DNA of 41,683 nucleotides from Rhodococcus sp. (in: high G+C Gram-positive bacteria). Its GTDB lineage: Bacteria > Actinomycetota > Actinomycetes > Mycobacteriales > Mycobacteriaceae. A program made the translations under genes and the position numbers. Positions within the stretch are counted from its first letter, which is position 1; each line of letters opens with the position of its first letter. The notes under the pieces were generated by a model that saw only the letters and a program-made list of their open reading frames with translations, did not search any database and had not been told where the DNA came from. The DNA lies in NCBI GenBank assembly GCA_004211695.1, contig SEEV01000016.1:1-41683 (forward strand). The letters are read 5' to 3'. Shown in pieces: positions 8,684 to 16,632 of this stretch.

Positions 8684-9862
8684 TTACAGACCCATCCGTT
8701 TCGCGAGGACGTTGCGCTGGATCTCGTTGGTACCGCCGCCGATCGGGCCCACGCGGGAGTCGCGGAAGAACATCTGCATGTCGTATTCCATGGAGTAACC
8801 GGCACCGCCGAGGATCTGCAGGCCGATGTCGGCGCACTTGAAGTTGTTCTCGGTGCAGATGATCTTGGCGATCGACGTCTCCTCGATGGCATCGTGTCCG
8901 GCGTCAAGAAGTTCGGCGACCCGGTAGACGGACTGGCGGGCGGTTTCGGCCATGATGCGCATGTCGACCAGCTTGTGCTGGTTGACCTGGAAGTCGGAGA
9001 TCGGGCGGTCGAACTGGATGCGGTTCTTGGCGTAGTCCTGGGCGTACTCGGTGATGCGGAAGCAGTGTCCGGCCGAGATGGAGGCCAGCGCCAGCCGCTC
9101 GACGGCGAGGCACTTCATCATGTTCTTCCAGGTTTTGTTCTCTTCCCCGATCAGATTCGCTTCGGGCACGAAGACGTTGTCGAGGATGACCTCGTTTGCG
9201 TGGGTGGTGCGGCGGCCGAGCATGGACAGCGGGTTGATCGTCACTCCCGGCGCCTTGGCGTCGACGAGGAAGGTGCTCAGCCCCTGGTGGCGCGGTGCGG
9301 TGGGATCGGTCTTGGCGATGACCACGATGTAGTCGGCCACGTGAGCGCACGTGATCCAGACTTTAGCCCCGGAGAGGACGTATCCGTCACCCTGCCGCAC
9401 CGCCTTGGTCTTCAGCCCGGCCACGTCCGAACCGGTTCCCGGCTCGGACATCGCCAGCGCGAGTTTGACCTTACCCTCGATGATCTGCGGCAGGATACGC
9501 CGTTTGAGGTCGTCTGAACCGAACTTGGCGACGTGCCCGCCGGCATAGATCAAGGTGGTCATCACGCCCTGTCCGATCCCGGAGTAATGGTAGCCAAGGG
9601 CTTCCATGAAAACTGTCAGATCCTTGTAACTTCCCCCGGCGCCACCGAATTCCTCGTCGAACGGGATCCCGAGGAAGCCCGACGAGGCGAGCGCCTGGTA
9701 CGCGCCCTCCGGAAATTGACGCTTCTCGTCGAGGTCGCGGATGCTGTCCAGCGGCAGGGTCGCTTGAAGGATGTCGAGCACGCTTTCTCGCATCATGAGT
9801 TGCTCGTCGGACAGGCCGGTGGTGTTTACAAGCCCGCCTGATCGGGTGGTGGCGGTGGTCAT
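8684..9862 (-). CDS. Acyl-CoA dehydrogenase
   Basis: A 392-residue flavoprotein of the acyl-CoA dehydrogenase family, oxidising an acyl-CoA to the 2,3-enoyl-CoA and passing electrons to ETF. It has the N-terminal helical domain, the FAD-contact motif AMSEPGTGSDVAG (residues about 137-149), the middle beta domain (STFLVDAKAPGV), and the C-terminal ILGGAGYSMEY and GGGTNEIQRN motifs. The Glu used as catalytic base in medium-chain enzymes is Gly here (GGGT). Glu255 in AVERLALA fits the alternative base position of isovaleryl-CoA dehydrogenase, which hints at a branched substrate. The start overlaps the MaoC stop by 4 bases (ATGA), so the two are translationally coupled. Confidence 0.92.
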   Translation of the reverse strand: MTTATTRSGGLVNTTGLSDEQLMMRESVLDILQATLPLDSIRDLDEKRQFPEGAYQALASSGFLGIPFDEEFGGAGGSYKDLTVFMEALGYHYSGIGQGVMTTLIYAGGHVAKFGSDDLKRRILPQIIEGKVKLALAMSEPGTGSDVAGLKTKAVRQGDGYVLSGAKVWITCAHVADYIVVIAKTDPTAPRHQGLSTFLVDAKAPGVTINPLSMLGRRTTHANEVILDNVFVPEANLIGEENKTWKNMMKCLAVERLALASISAGHCFRITEYAQDYAKNRIQFDRPISDFQVNQHKLVDMRIMAETARQSVYRVAELLDAGHDAIEETSIAKIICTENNFKCADIGLQILGGAGYSMEYDMQMFFRDSRVGPIGGGTNEIQRNVLAKRMGL

Positions 9863-10377
9863 GCATGTGCTCCTTCAGAGATCTGTTCGGTGTCCGAGAT
9901 GCGGTTGTTGTCGAGTGCGACTGCTGCGAGCCCGGCCTTGCTGTAGACCATGGTTTTCATCAGTCCGCGCTGGGTGACATCCCCGTTCTGGTTGAGCAAC
10001 TCCATCTGCCGGACCACCACACCGCGGTCCGGCTTGGAGGAGCTGACTCGGGCCGACAGCACGGTGGTGCGCAGATAGACGGTGTCACCGATGAAGATCG
10101 GGTTGAGGAATTGCCACTCGTCCACGCCGAGCGCGGCGATCGAGGTGCCGTCGAATTGGCCCATCCGGGCGCTGAGACCGGTACAGATGGACATGCCCAG
10201 GGTCCCGTGGGCAATTCGCTGCCCGACGGGGGAACGGGCGCTGTATGCGGCGTCGGTGTGCATCGGATTGGTATCGCCGGAAACCCACGAATACTGAACC
10301 ACGTCCGTTTCGGTGACGGTGCGACCGGGGCTGACGAACACTTCCCCGACGACGAATTCTTCTGCGCATTTGCCCAT
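9859..10377 (-). CDS. MaoC-like (hot-dog) enoyl-CoA hydratase
   Basis: A 172-residue single hot-dog protein with the hydratase-2 signature WVSGDTNPMHTD followed by an alanine-rich stretch and RIAHGTLGMSI. The Asp and His of that motif are the catalytic pair that adds water to an enoyl-CoA, giving the R-hydroxyacyl-CoA. It lies between the ADP-forming ligase (14-base gap, AGGGAG ribosome site) and the acyl-CoA dehydrogenase (4-base overlap). Activation, desaturation and hydration are therefore encoded in one operon. Its product is presumably the next intermediate after the dehydrogenase. Confidence 0.9.
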   Translation of the reverse strand: MGKCAEEFVVGEVFVSPGRTVTETDVVQYSWVSGDTNPMHTDAAYSARSPVGQRIAHGTLGMSICTGLSARMGQFDGTSIAALGVDEWQFLNPIFIGDTVYLRTTVLSARVSSSKPDRGVVVRQMELLNQNGDVTQRGLMKTMVYSKAGLAAVALDNNRISDTEQISEGAHA

Positions 10378-10391
10378 TTGGTTTCTCCCTT

Positions 10392-12566
10392 CTAGACGGT
10401 TACTGCTGCGGGGTGCTCCATCACGACCAGCGCATCAGCGGCGATCGCGCCGGTGCGGCCGACGATGAGCGGATTGACATCCACCTCGGTAAGGACGTCG
10501 GCGAGGTCACCGACCATTTCCGAGAACCGGGCGACGGCGTCCACCAGTGCGTCGATGTCGTATCCGGGATCGCCCCGCAGTCCGGTGAGGATCTTGTGCA
10601 GGCGCAGCGACTCGATCGCCCGGCGTGCGGTGTCCACCGTCACCGGCGCCAGCTGGGTCGAAACGTCGCGGAGCAACTCGACGAAGATGCCGCCGGAGCC
10701 GACGGTGATCATCGGACCGAACTGTGGATCGATCTGGGCGCCGAGCAGGACCTCCGCTCCGGCGCCGATCATCGTCTGCACACTGACACCGTCGATCCGG
10801 GCGGTGGGCGCGAGCAGGCGAGCGTTGTCGAGGATTTCCGTCGCCGCGACACGTACCTCGTCGGCCGAGCCGAGATTCAGTCGGACCCCGCCTACTTCGG
10901 TCTTGTGCTGGATGTCGGTCGAGGCGATCTTGAGGACGACCGGATAACCGAAGCGGTCGGCGAATCCCGCCGCCTCCTCCGGTGTGATCGCCACCGCCTC
11001 CTGGGGTACGGCGATGCCATAGGCGGACAGGACAGCCTTGGCCTGCTGCTCGGTCAGCGCCGACGACCCGGCGGTGGCGAGGATGCCGCGGGCGGTGGCC
11101 GCCGTCTGGGGGTCCGAGATTCGTTCGGTGTGGCGGGGACTGCCCAGGCTGCGTCGCCGAGCATGCCAGTCCTGCCACAACCGGATGGCGCGCATACACC
11201 GTGCCGCGGAACGGAAGAGGGTGATCTTCGGATCGCCATCGAGAATGCGGCTGCCCGGTCCCTCCAGCCATTCGTTCATCCAGACCGCGGCGACCGCGGT
11301 TTCGGTGCGCGCCCCGGCCTCGCTGAGCAGTGGCGCTCGTACACCGGTGGTCGTCTCGTGCACGAACACCAACGGGACCACGACCGCGCCGAGACCTGGG
11401 TCGGCGGTGAATGCGTCCAGGCAGTGGGAGAACGTCGCCGCATCCTTGAGGACTTCGGCGGTCAGATCGGCCGGATTGCCGATCGATCCGTAGGCCGGCA
11501 CGACTTCGGTGAGGGCGTTGCGGGTGGACTCCTGCAAACTGGGCAGATCGAGGTGGTTGTCCTCGGCCTTGTCGGCGTTGATGACGCCGGCGCCGCCGGA
11601 GGTCGACATGATGCCGACTCCCGGGGCGGTCGGGCCCTGCGGATTCTTGGCGAAGAAGGACGCGATTTCAGTCAACGCTTCGAGGTCGTCGACCCAGATG
11701 GCTCCCGCGCGCTCGCAGGCCGCCTCGTATGCCGCGGTCGAGCCGGTCAGGGTGCCGGTGTGCGACATCGCGGCCAGTCCGCTCTTCTCGCCGTTGCCCG
11801 CTTTGTAGACGATCAGCGGCTTGCCGGCAGCGTCGGCCAGGCGGGCGGCCTGCATGAAGCGCTCACCGCACTTGACGCCCTCCATCAGGCAGATGATCAC
11901 CTCGGCCGAGGGTTCGTCGGCCAGGTACGCGATGTAGTCACAGACATCGACGTCAGCGGAATTTCCCGAGGCCAGGTAGTGGCTGACTCCGACACCGCGC
12001 TGGACCGCCTGCAGGACGGTGTAGCCGAGCGCGCCGCTCTGCGACACGATCGCGATGCCTCCGGCAGCTCCGGCGGTGATCGCCCCGGAGTCCGTCATGA
12101 AGTTCATCGCGCCGCCGGAGGCGACGTTGATCAGGCCGACACAGTTCGGCCCCGCAACCCGCAGCCCGGTGCGCTGCGACAGTTCCGCGATGGCTTCCTG
12201 AGCGGCGATGCCGTGTTCTTGTCCGGTTTCGCTGAAGCCCGAGGCGTACACGATGGCGCCGCCGGCCCCGATCTTGGCGGCGTCCTCGAGTGTCTGCAGC
12301 ACCAGATGCTGTGCGACACAGACGATGACGCAATCCGGTGCTTCGGGAAGATCTAGCAGGGTGGGAACGCACGGCCGGCCCTCCACCGTGTCGTAGCGCG
12401 GGTTCACCCCGTAGACCCGACCGGTGAAGCCGTTGAGGTTTTCCATCGTGCGCTTACCGAACCCGCCGGGCGTCGCGGAGGCGCCGACGACGGCGATCAC
12501 CTCGGGATTGATCAGTCTTTCGAGGTCATCCCGGGAGAACACGTCTCTACCGCTCGTCTGGGTCAC
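10392..12566 (-). CDS. ADP-forming acyl-CoA ligase, fused alpha-beta type
   Basis: A 724-residue acetate-CoA ligase (ADP-forming)-type enzyme, which makes acyl-CoA from acid, ATP and CoA via a phospho-histidine. Residues about 10-145 are the CoA-binding Rossmann domain (IAVVGASATPGGFGK, VAGPNCVGLIN). Residues about 165-460 are the two succinyl-CoA-ligase-like domains, with SHTGTLTG holding the probable phosphorylated His near 269. Residues about 500-720 form the ATP-grasp domain (FGYPVVLKIAS, HKTEVGGVRLNL, EVDVNPLIV). The GTG at 12566 is best spaced from GGAGGA; a TTG lies one codon earlier. It heads the leftward operon, divergent from the thiolase-like gene, with an operator between them. 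Acid specificity is unknown. Confidence 0.9.
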   Translation of the reverse strand: MTQTSGRDVFSRDDLERLINPEVIAVVGASATPGGFGKRTMENLNGFTGRVYGVNPRYDTVEGRPCVPTLLDLPEAPDCVIVCVAQHLVLQTLEDAAKIGAGGAIVYASGFSETGQEHGIAAQEAIAELSQRTGLRVAGPNCVGLINVASGGAMNFMTDSGAITAGAAGGIAIVSQSGALGYTVLQAVQRGVGVSHYLASGNSADVDVCDYIAYLADEPSAEVIICLMEGVKCGERFMQAARLADAAGKPLIVYKAGNGEKSGLAAMSHTGTLTGSTAAYEAACERAGAIWVDDLEALTEIASFFAKNPQGPTAPGVGIMSTSGGAGVINADKAEDNHLDLPSLQESTRNALTEVVPAYGSIGNPADLTAEVLKDAATFSHCLDAFTADPGLGAVVVPLVFVHETTTGVRAPLLSEAGARTETAVAAVWMNEWLEGPGSRILDGDPKITLFRSAARCMRAIRLWQDWHARRRSLGSPRHTERISDPQTAATARGILATAGSSALTEQQAKAVLSAYGIAVPQEAVAITPEEAAGFADRFGYPVVLKIASTDIQHKTEVGGVRLNLGSADEVRVAATEILDNARLLAPTARIDGVSVQTMIGAGAEVLLGAQIDPQFGPMITVGSGGIFVELLRDVSTQLAPVTVDTARRAIESLRLHKILTGLRGDPGYDIDALVDAVARFSEMVGDLADVLTEVDVNPLIVGRTGAIAADALVVMEHPAAVTV

Positions 12567-12592
12567 CAAAATCCTCCTCCGAACAACTGGCT

Positions 12593-12615
12593 CATTGGTA
12601 CTTCCATTGATATGG
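12593..12615. promoter_or_regulatory. Candidate GntR operator between divergent ligase and thiolase genes (site 3)
   Basis: On the plus strand: CATTGG, spacer TACTT, CCATTGATATGG. Read on the minus strand it gives ATCAATGG, 5 bases, CCAATGAG, matching the sites at 1801, 7086 and 18394. It lies 27-50 bases before the ligase start and 80-100 bases before the thiolase start, so one bound dimer could control both operons. Confidence 0.55.
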
Positions 12616-12695
12616 TGTGAGTCACAAGCTCATCTGTCAAGTGGCCACGTCACCGCAACGCGGCGCACCGGACGAGACGGAAGAAGGATTCGCAC

Positions 12696-13889
12696 GTGGA
12701 AAAAACCGTGACCATCATCGGAGCCGCCGCGCTGCCCGTCGGCAAGTGGCAGAGCGCGCCCGACGCTGCCATCCAGGTCCTCGAACACGAGGTCCTGGCG
12801 CGACTGGTACTGCAGGCCACCGCCGACGCCGGCATCGACAAGGGCGACGTGCAGGGAATGACCTTCGCGCAGCCGCGGCCATACACGGCGCAGAAGTACT
12901 TCGCGACATTCATGGCCCACTATCTGCGGTTGCCCTGCGCCGGGAACATCTCCGAGGTGCTGGGCAACGGAATGACCGGCGGATTCGCCTTCGAACACGC
13001 CGCCAACGACATTCTCCTCGGGCGGTCGAAAGTCTCACTGGCCCTCGGAATCAACTTCGAGACGGCCGTCACCGCGCGTGAACACATGATGAGTTCGATG
13101 CGCGCCGTCGGTGACGTGGACTTTCAGGCGCCGTTCGGGATCACTCCCATCGCGTGGTACGCGATGGACGCCACGCGTTACATCCACGACCACGCCTCCT
13201 CCCGTGAGGAACTGGCGACCGTGGCGGTGAAGAATCGCCGGCACGCCGAACTGAACCCACTGGCACAGTTCCGCAAGCCGATCACCCTCGACGACGTTCT
13301 GGCTCAACCGATGATCGTGGAACCGCTCGGGCTCTACGAGGTGCCACCGCGCAGCGACGGCGCCGTGTGCCTGGCGCTCGCCGAAGAAGAGGTCGCCAGG
13401 TCCTTGGGCAGACCGTACGTCCGGGTCCGCTCACGCGGTTTCCACCACGAGGGAGCACACCAGATCAGCGAAGTGCCCAACGACATGACCGCATTCGAGG
13501 CCGCCCAGATCGCCGGTCGACGAGCGTTCGCCCAGGCCGGGATCTCGCCGGCCGATGTCGACCTGGCCGAAATCTACGCGCCGTGCACCATCGTCGAAGT
13601 CCTCGCTGCGGAAGCTCTGGGATTGACTCCCCGCGGCAAAGGTGCCAGCTATGCGGCCGAGGGCCGCACCAGCCTCGGTGGTGACATCCCGATCTGCACC
13701 TCGGGCGGACTCACCTCACGCGGCCACCCCGCCTACATCACCCCGCTCTACAGCTTCGTCGAAATATTCGAGCAGCTACGCGGAGTGGCCGGCCAGCGGC
13801 AGGTCCACAACGCGGAACTCGCACTGACCAGCGCCGAACTCGGAAACTACAACGCCGCCCTGGTTCACATCTTGGAAGGAGTGCACTGA
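12696..13889 (+). CDS. Thiolase-fold protein lacking the catalytic cysteines (SCP-x/Ltp2-like)
   Basis: A 397-residue thiolase-superfamily protein of the lipid-transfer/SCP-x group. The segment that normally holds the nucleophilic Cys (CASGG-type) reads LGNGMTGG at residues 89-96, with Gly or Asn instead. The C-terminal cysteine position is also lost (ALTSAELGNYNAA). The GHP histidine is kept (SRGHPAY, His344), as is the EIYAPCT tyrosine region. Steroid side-chain aldolases of the Ltp2 type also lack these cysteines, use tyrosines, and need a DUF35 partner. The next gene is a DUF35 protein overlapping by one base (TGATG). This makes a retro-aldol or other C-C lyase more likely than a classical thiolase. 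The start is GTG with an AAGAAGGA ribosome site. Function is inferred. Confidence 0.85.
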   Translation: MEKTVTIIGAAALPVGKWQSAPDAAIQVLEHEVLARLVLQATADAGIDKGDVQGMTFAQPRPYTAQKYFATFMAHYLRLPCAGNISEVLGNGMTGGFAFEHAANDILLGRSKVSLALGINFETAVTAREHMMSSMRAVGDVDFQAPFGITPIAWYAMDATRYIHDHASSREELATVAVKNRRHAELNPLAQFRKPITLDDVLAQPMIVEPLGLYEVPPRSDGAVCLALAEEEVARSLGRPYVRVRSRGFHHEGAHQISEVPNDMTAFEAAQIAGRRAFAQAGISPADVDLAEIYAPCTIVEVLAAEALGLTPRGKGASYAAEGRTSLGGDIPICTSGGLTSRGHPAYITPLYSFVEIFEQLRGVAGQRQVHNAELALTSAELGNYNAALVHILEGVH

Positions 13890-14320
13890 TGATCTCGATC
13901 GTCGACATCCCCGCTCGGCATCCCTACCCCCAGCGGGTCACCGAAACCACCAAGCCATTCTGGGACGCACTGGGCGAAGGACGGTTCATCACGACCGCGA
14001 ACGCCACCACCGGTCGACCCACCTTCCCCCCGAAACCAATCGACCCGCACACCTGGGACCAGGAGATCACGTGGATCGAACTGACCGGCCGGGGCACTCT
14101 CTACTCATTCACCACGATCCACGCCGCCCCCGACGCCTTCGTCGACGACGTGCCCTACCGCGTGTGCGTCGTCGACCTCGATGAAGGCCTGCGCCTGGCC
14201 ACACGACTATGGGGCGACCACGACGTCCGTCCCGACGACCGCGTCGAAATCATCGCCGTGCGATACACCGACCACATCTCCTACGCCGCCCGTCCTCTCC
14301 ACAGCAACGATCCCCGATAA
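13889..14320 (+). CDS. DUF35 OB-fold protein without the zinc-ribbon cysteines
   Basis: A 143-residue DUF35-family protein. These proteins pair with thiolase-fold enzymes and with Ltp2-type aldolases. The usual order is visible: N-terminal helices (VTETTKPFWDALGEGRF), the ribbon region with the conserved FPPKP, then an OB-fold (TGRGTLYSFTTIHAAP, PYRVCVVDLDEGLRLA, DRVEIIAVRY). The CxxC pairs that normally bind zinc are absent: the ribbon reads TTANATTGRPTFPPKP, and the only Cys in the protein lies in the OB-fold. It starts on the last base of the thiolase stop, so the two are translationally coupled and probably form one complex. Whether the partner needs the zinc site cannot be judged from sequence. 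Confidence 0.85.
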   Translation: MISIVDIPARHPYPQRVTETTKPFWDALGEGRFITTANATTGRPTFPPKPIDPHTWDQEITWIELTGRGTLYSFTTIHAAPDAFVDDVPYRVCVVDLDEGLRLATRLWGDHDVRPDDRVEIIAVRYTDHISYAARPLHSNDPR

Positions 14321-14430
14321 CGATGCGGCCACACACCGTTACCCACCACGGCACTTCACCCACGCAGCGGTAGCACGCCGCATGTCATGGACGCAGGGCT
14401 GAGACGCCCACCTCTCAAAGGAGACCAGGT

Positions 14431-16164
14431 ATGAGCTCGAAAACTGTCAAATGCGACCTGTTGGTCATCGGATCCGGCGCCGCAGGCATGGCCGCCGCAC
14501 TCAAGGCGGCGAGCGAGGGCCACAGCGTCATCGTCGCCGAGAAGTCGCAGTGGCTCGGCGGCACCACCGCCATCTCCGGCGGCTGGGCGTGGGTGCCCGG
14601 CAACAAGCAGGGCATCGCGCAGGGCGACACCCGGCAGGAGATCGAAACCTACATCCGCGCCCTCGCCAAGGACTGCTACAAGGCCGAGATGGTCGACACC
14701 TTCCTCGACGAGGTGCCCGAGGCCATCGACTGGCTCGAGCGCGACACCGACGTCGAATTCGTCTATCCGGAAATGGCTCCCGACTACCAGATGGACGCGC
14801 CGGGCGCGAAGCCGTCGGGACGCGCGATCTCGGGCAAGGTGGTCGACGCGCGCACCCTCGGCGAGAACCGGCTGCGGTTGCGCCCCTACCTCGACACCTA
14901 CACCGTCTTCGGCTACATGCCCGAGGTCGGGCCCGACATCGCACAGTTCCTCCACGCCAACCAGTCGTGGAAATCGTTTGCCTACGTGTCGAAGAAGCTC
15001 CTCAAAACCTGGGCGGAAACGGTGCTCTGCCGCCGATCGTTCGACCGGACCAACGGCAACTCGCTGATGGTGCGGATGGTGTCGTCCGCCGCGAAGCTCG
15101 GCATCCGCATGTGGACCGAGACTCCCGTCACGAAGATTGTGCAGTCGGAGAACGGCGGCGTCACCGGGGCGGTACTCGGGGGAGTGCACGCGGGAACCGT
15201 GGAGGCGCGACTCGGCGTCGTCATCGCAGCCGGCGGCTACTCCTCGGATCCGGCCCTGCGCGCCGAGTACTGGGGTCATGATCCGCACGGCGACAACCAC
15301 TTCACGCCCACGGTCGGGCACGACGGCGACAACGTGCGCCTGGCCGCACCGCTCGGCGGGCACGTCGACACCGACGTCCACGAACCCGCCGCGTGGGCTC
15401 CCGTGACGGTCTTCACCGGCCTGCGCGGGCAACAGCGCATCTTTCCGCACCTGCGGGCGTTCGGGCTCCCCGGGCTGATCGCCGTGAACCGCAAGGGCGA
15501 ACGCTTCGCCAACGAGTCGAGCTCCTACCACGACTTCGGCATGGCGATGATCGAGGAAAACGCTGGCGCAGACGAGACATTCGGCTACATCATCGCCGAC
15601 TCGAAGGCCATGAAGAAATACGGCATCGGATACGCAAAGCCGTGGCCGATCCCGCAGGGCTATTTCACGAAGACCGGGTTCCTCCACAAGGCCGACACGG
15701 TCGAGGAACTCGCCCGCGAGATCGGTGTCGACGCCGCCGGACTGAAGAAGACCCTGGCCGAGTTCAACACCGGAGCGGCCAAGGGGGAGGACCCGAAGTT
15801 CAACCGCGGGTCCAACTGGTTCCACCACTTCAAGGGCGACATGGAACACCAGCCCAACCCGAACCTCGAGCCGCTCGACAAGGCCCCTTACTACGCCGCG
15901 AAGATCGAGATGGGCGACCTCGGCGCCTACTCCGGCCTGGCCGTCGACCGGCACAGCCAGGTACTCGACGACGACAACCAGCCGATCCCCGGTCTCTTCG
16001 CGGCCGGTTCCGCCGCCGTCAGCATCTTCGGCGGCGGCTACCCGGGCTACGGCGCCAACATCGGGCCCGCCCTCGTCTTCGGATACACCATCGGCCGGGA
16101 CGCCGAGATCCTCGCCTCGCTGCGCGGCGAACCCGCCACACCGACCGCGCTGGAAGAGGTCTGA
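14431..16164 (+). CDS. KstD-like FAD-dependent dehydrogenase/fumarate-reductase-type flavoprotein
   Basis: A 577-residue flavoprotein. Residues 12-45 form the dinucleotide-binding fold (VIGSGAAGMAAALKA, IVAEKSQWLGGTTAISGG). A long substrate-binding domain follows, then a C-terminal FAD segment (IPGLFAAGSAAVSIFGGGYPGYGANIG). This layout matches 3-ketosteroid delta-1-dehydrogenases and related 3-oxo-acyl or ketone dehydrogenases that insert a double bond next to a carbonyl. The tyrosine-rich KAPYYAAK segment lies where KstD enzymes hold an active-site Tyr. AAGGAGA lies 8 bases before the ATG. It follows the DUF35 gene by 110 bases and is followed one base later by the YciI gene. The substrate could be a cyclic ketone rather than a steroid; no other steroid-pathway gene was seen here. 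Confidence 0.87.
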   Translation: MSSKTVKCDLLVIGSGAAGMAAALKAASEGHSVIVAEKSQWLGGTTAISGGWAWVPGNKQGIAQGDTRQEIETYIRALAKDCYKAEMVDTFLDEVPEAIDWLERDTDVEFVYPEMAPDYQMDAPGAKPSGRAISGKVVDARTLGENRLRLRPYLDTYTVFGYMPEVGPDIAQFLHANQSWKSFAYVSKKLLKTWAETVLCRRSFDRTNGNSLMVRMVSSAAKLGIRMWTETPVTKIVQSENGGVTGAVLGGVHAGTVEARLGVVIAAGGYSSDPALRAEYWGHDPHGDNHFTPTVGHDGDNVRLAAPLGGHVDTDVHEPAAWAPVTVFTGLRGQQRIFPHLRAFGLPGLIAVNRKGERFANESSSYHDFGMAMIEENAGADETFGYIIADSKAMKKYGIGYAKPWPIPQGYFTKTGFLHKADTVEELAREIGVDAAGLKKTLAEFNTGAAKGEDPKFNRGSNWFHHFKGDMEHQPNPNLEPLDKAPYYAAKIEMGDLGAYSGLAVDRHSQVLDDDNQPIPGLFAAGSAAVSIFGGGYPGYGANIGPALVFGYTIGRDAEILASLRGEPATPTALEEV

Positions 16165-16165
16165 C

Positions 16166-16483
16166 ATGCCGTTCTTCCTCGTCCGCTACACCTACACCGA
16201 CGACACCGCCGGCCGGGACCACCATCGGGCCGAACACAAGACCTACCTGGCTGCCGCCGCCGATCGTGGACTGATCCTCGGGTCCGGACCGTTCGCGGCA
16301 GGCGAAGATCCCGGAGCGGCGATGATCTACGAGGCCGCCGGCAGGCAGGACGTCGTCGACGTCGTCGAGGGTGACCCGTTCCACGTCCAGGGGTACGTCG
16401 CGTCGTACGACGTCACCGAGTGGATTCCGATGATCGGCCCCTGGGCAGCGGACGCGCAGATTCGAGTCTCGCAGCGCGCGTGA
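16166..16483 (+). CDS. YciI-like protein
   Basis: A 105-residue protein with the YciI-type ferredoxin-like fold pattern: FFLVRYTYTDD, then HRAEHKTYLAAAADRGLILGSGPF, and a terminal DPFHVQGYVASYDVTEW. Members include small dehydrochlorinase- or isomerase-like enzymes of aromatic and alicyclic pathways, but most are uncharacterised. It starts one base after the flavoprotein stop and is followed by a strong hairpin, so it ends the rightward operon. A role processing the flavoprotein's product is a guess from position. Confidence 0.8.
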   Translation: MPFFLVRYTYTDDTAGRDHHRAEHKTYLAAAADRGLILGSGPFAAGEDPGAAMIYEAAGRQDVVDVVEGDPFHVQGYVASYDVTEWIPMIGPWAADAQIRVSQRA

Positions 16484-16485
16484 TT

Positions 16486-16518
16486 ACGCACCGTGGCGCG
16501 GATTGCGCCACGGTGCGT
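16486..16518 (+). terminator. Hairpin after the yciI-like gene
   Basis: A perfect 14-bp inverted repeat (ACGCACCGTGGCGC and its complement) with a 5-base loop begins 3 bases after the stop codon. No long T run follows, as is common for actinobacterial terminators. Confidence 0.75.
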
Positions 16519-16534
16519 TCACCCCAGACCCTGC

Positions 16535-16556
16535 CGCAACCTCGGTTGAGGTTGCG
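16535..16556. repeat. Second inverted repeat upstream of the MFS gene
   Basis: CGCAACCTC and GAGGTTGCG flank GGTT, a perfect 9-bp palindrome 17 bases after the first hairpin and about 77 bases before the next gene. It may be a second terminator stem or an operator for the MFS gene; sequence alone does not decide. Confidence 0.5.
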
Positions 16557-16632
16557 TTCGCGCGGCGTCACCGAGTCGATCGCGTGCATCCAGATGTCCT
16601 GAACCGCCCTATGAGCATGTGAAAGGAAGCGC

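Noticed and set aside
7201-8841. A 546-codon open frame on the plus strand
   Set aside because: It covers the CaiB gene antisense and intergenic DNA, with no family resemblance.
10413-12356. A 647-codon open frame on the plus strand
   Set aside because: It is the mirror of the ADP-forming ligase and has no recognisable motif.
14356-16167. A 603-codon open frame on the minus strand
   Set aside because: It is the mirror of the KstD-like flavoprotein, and its wording is low-complexity Gly/Val/Asp/Arg-rich.
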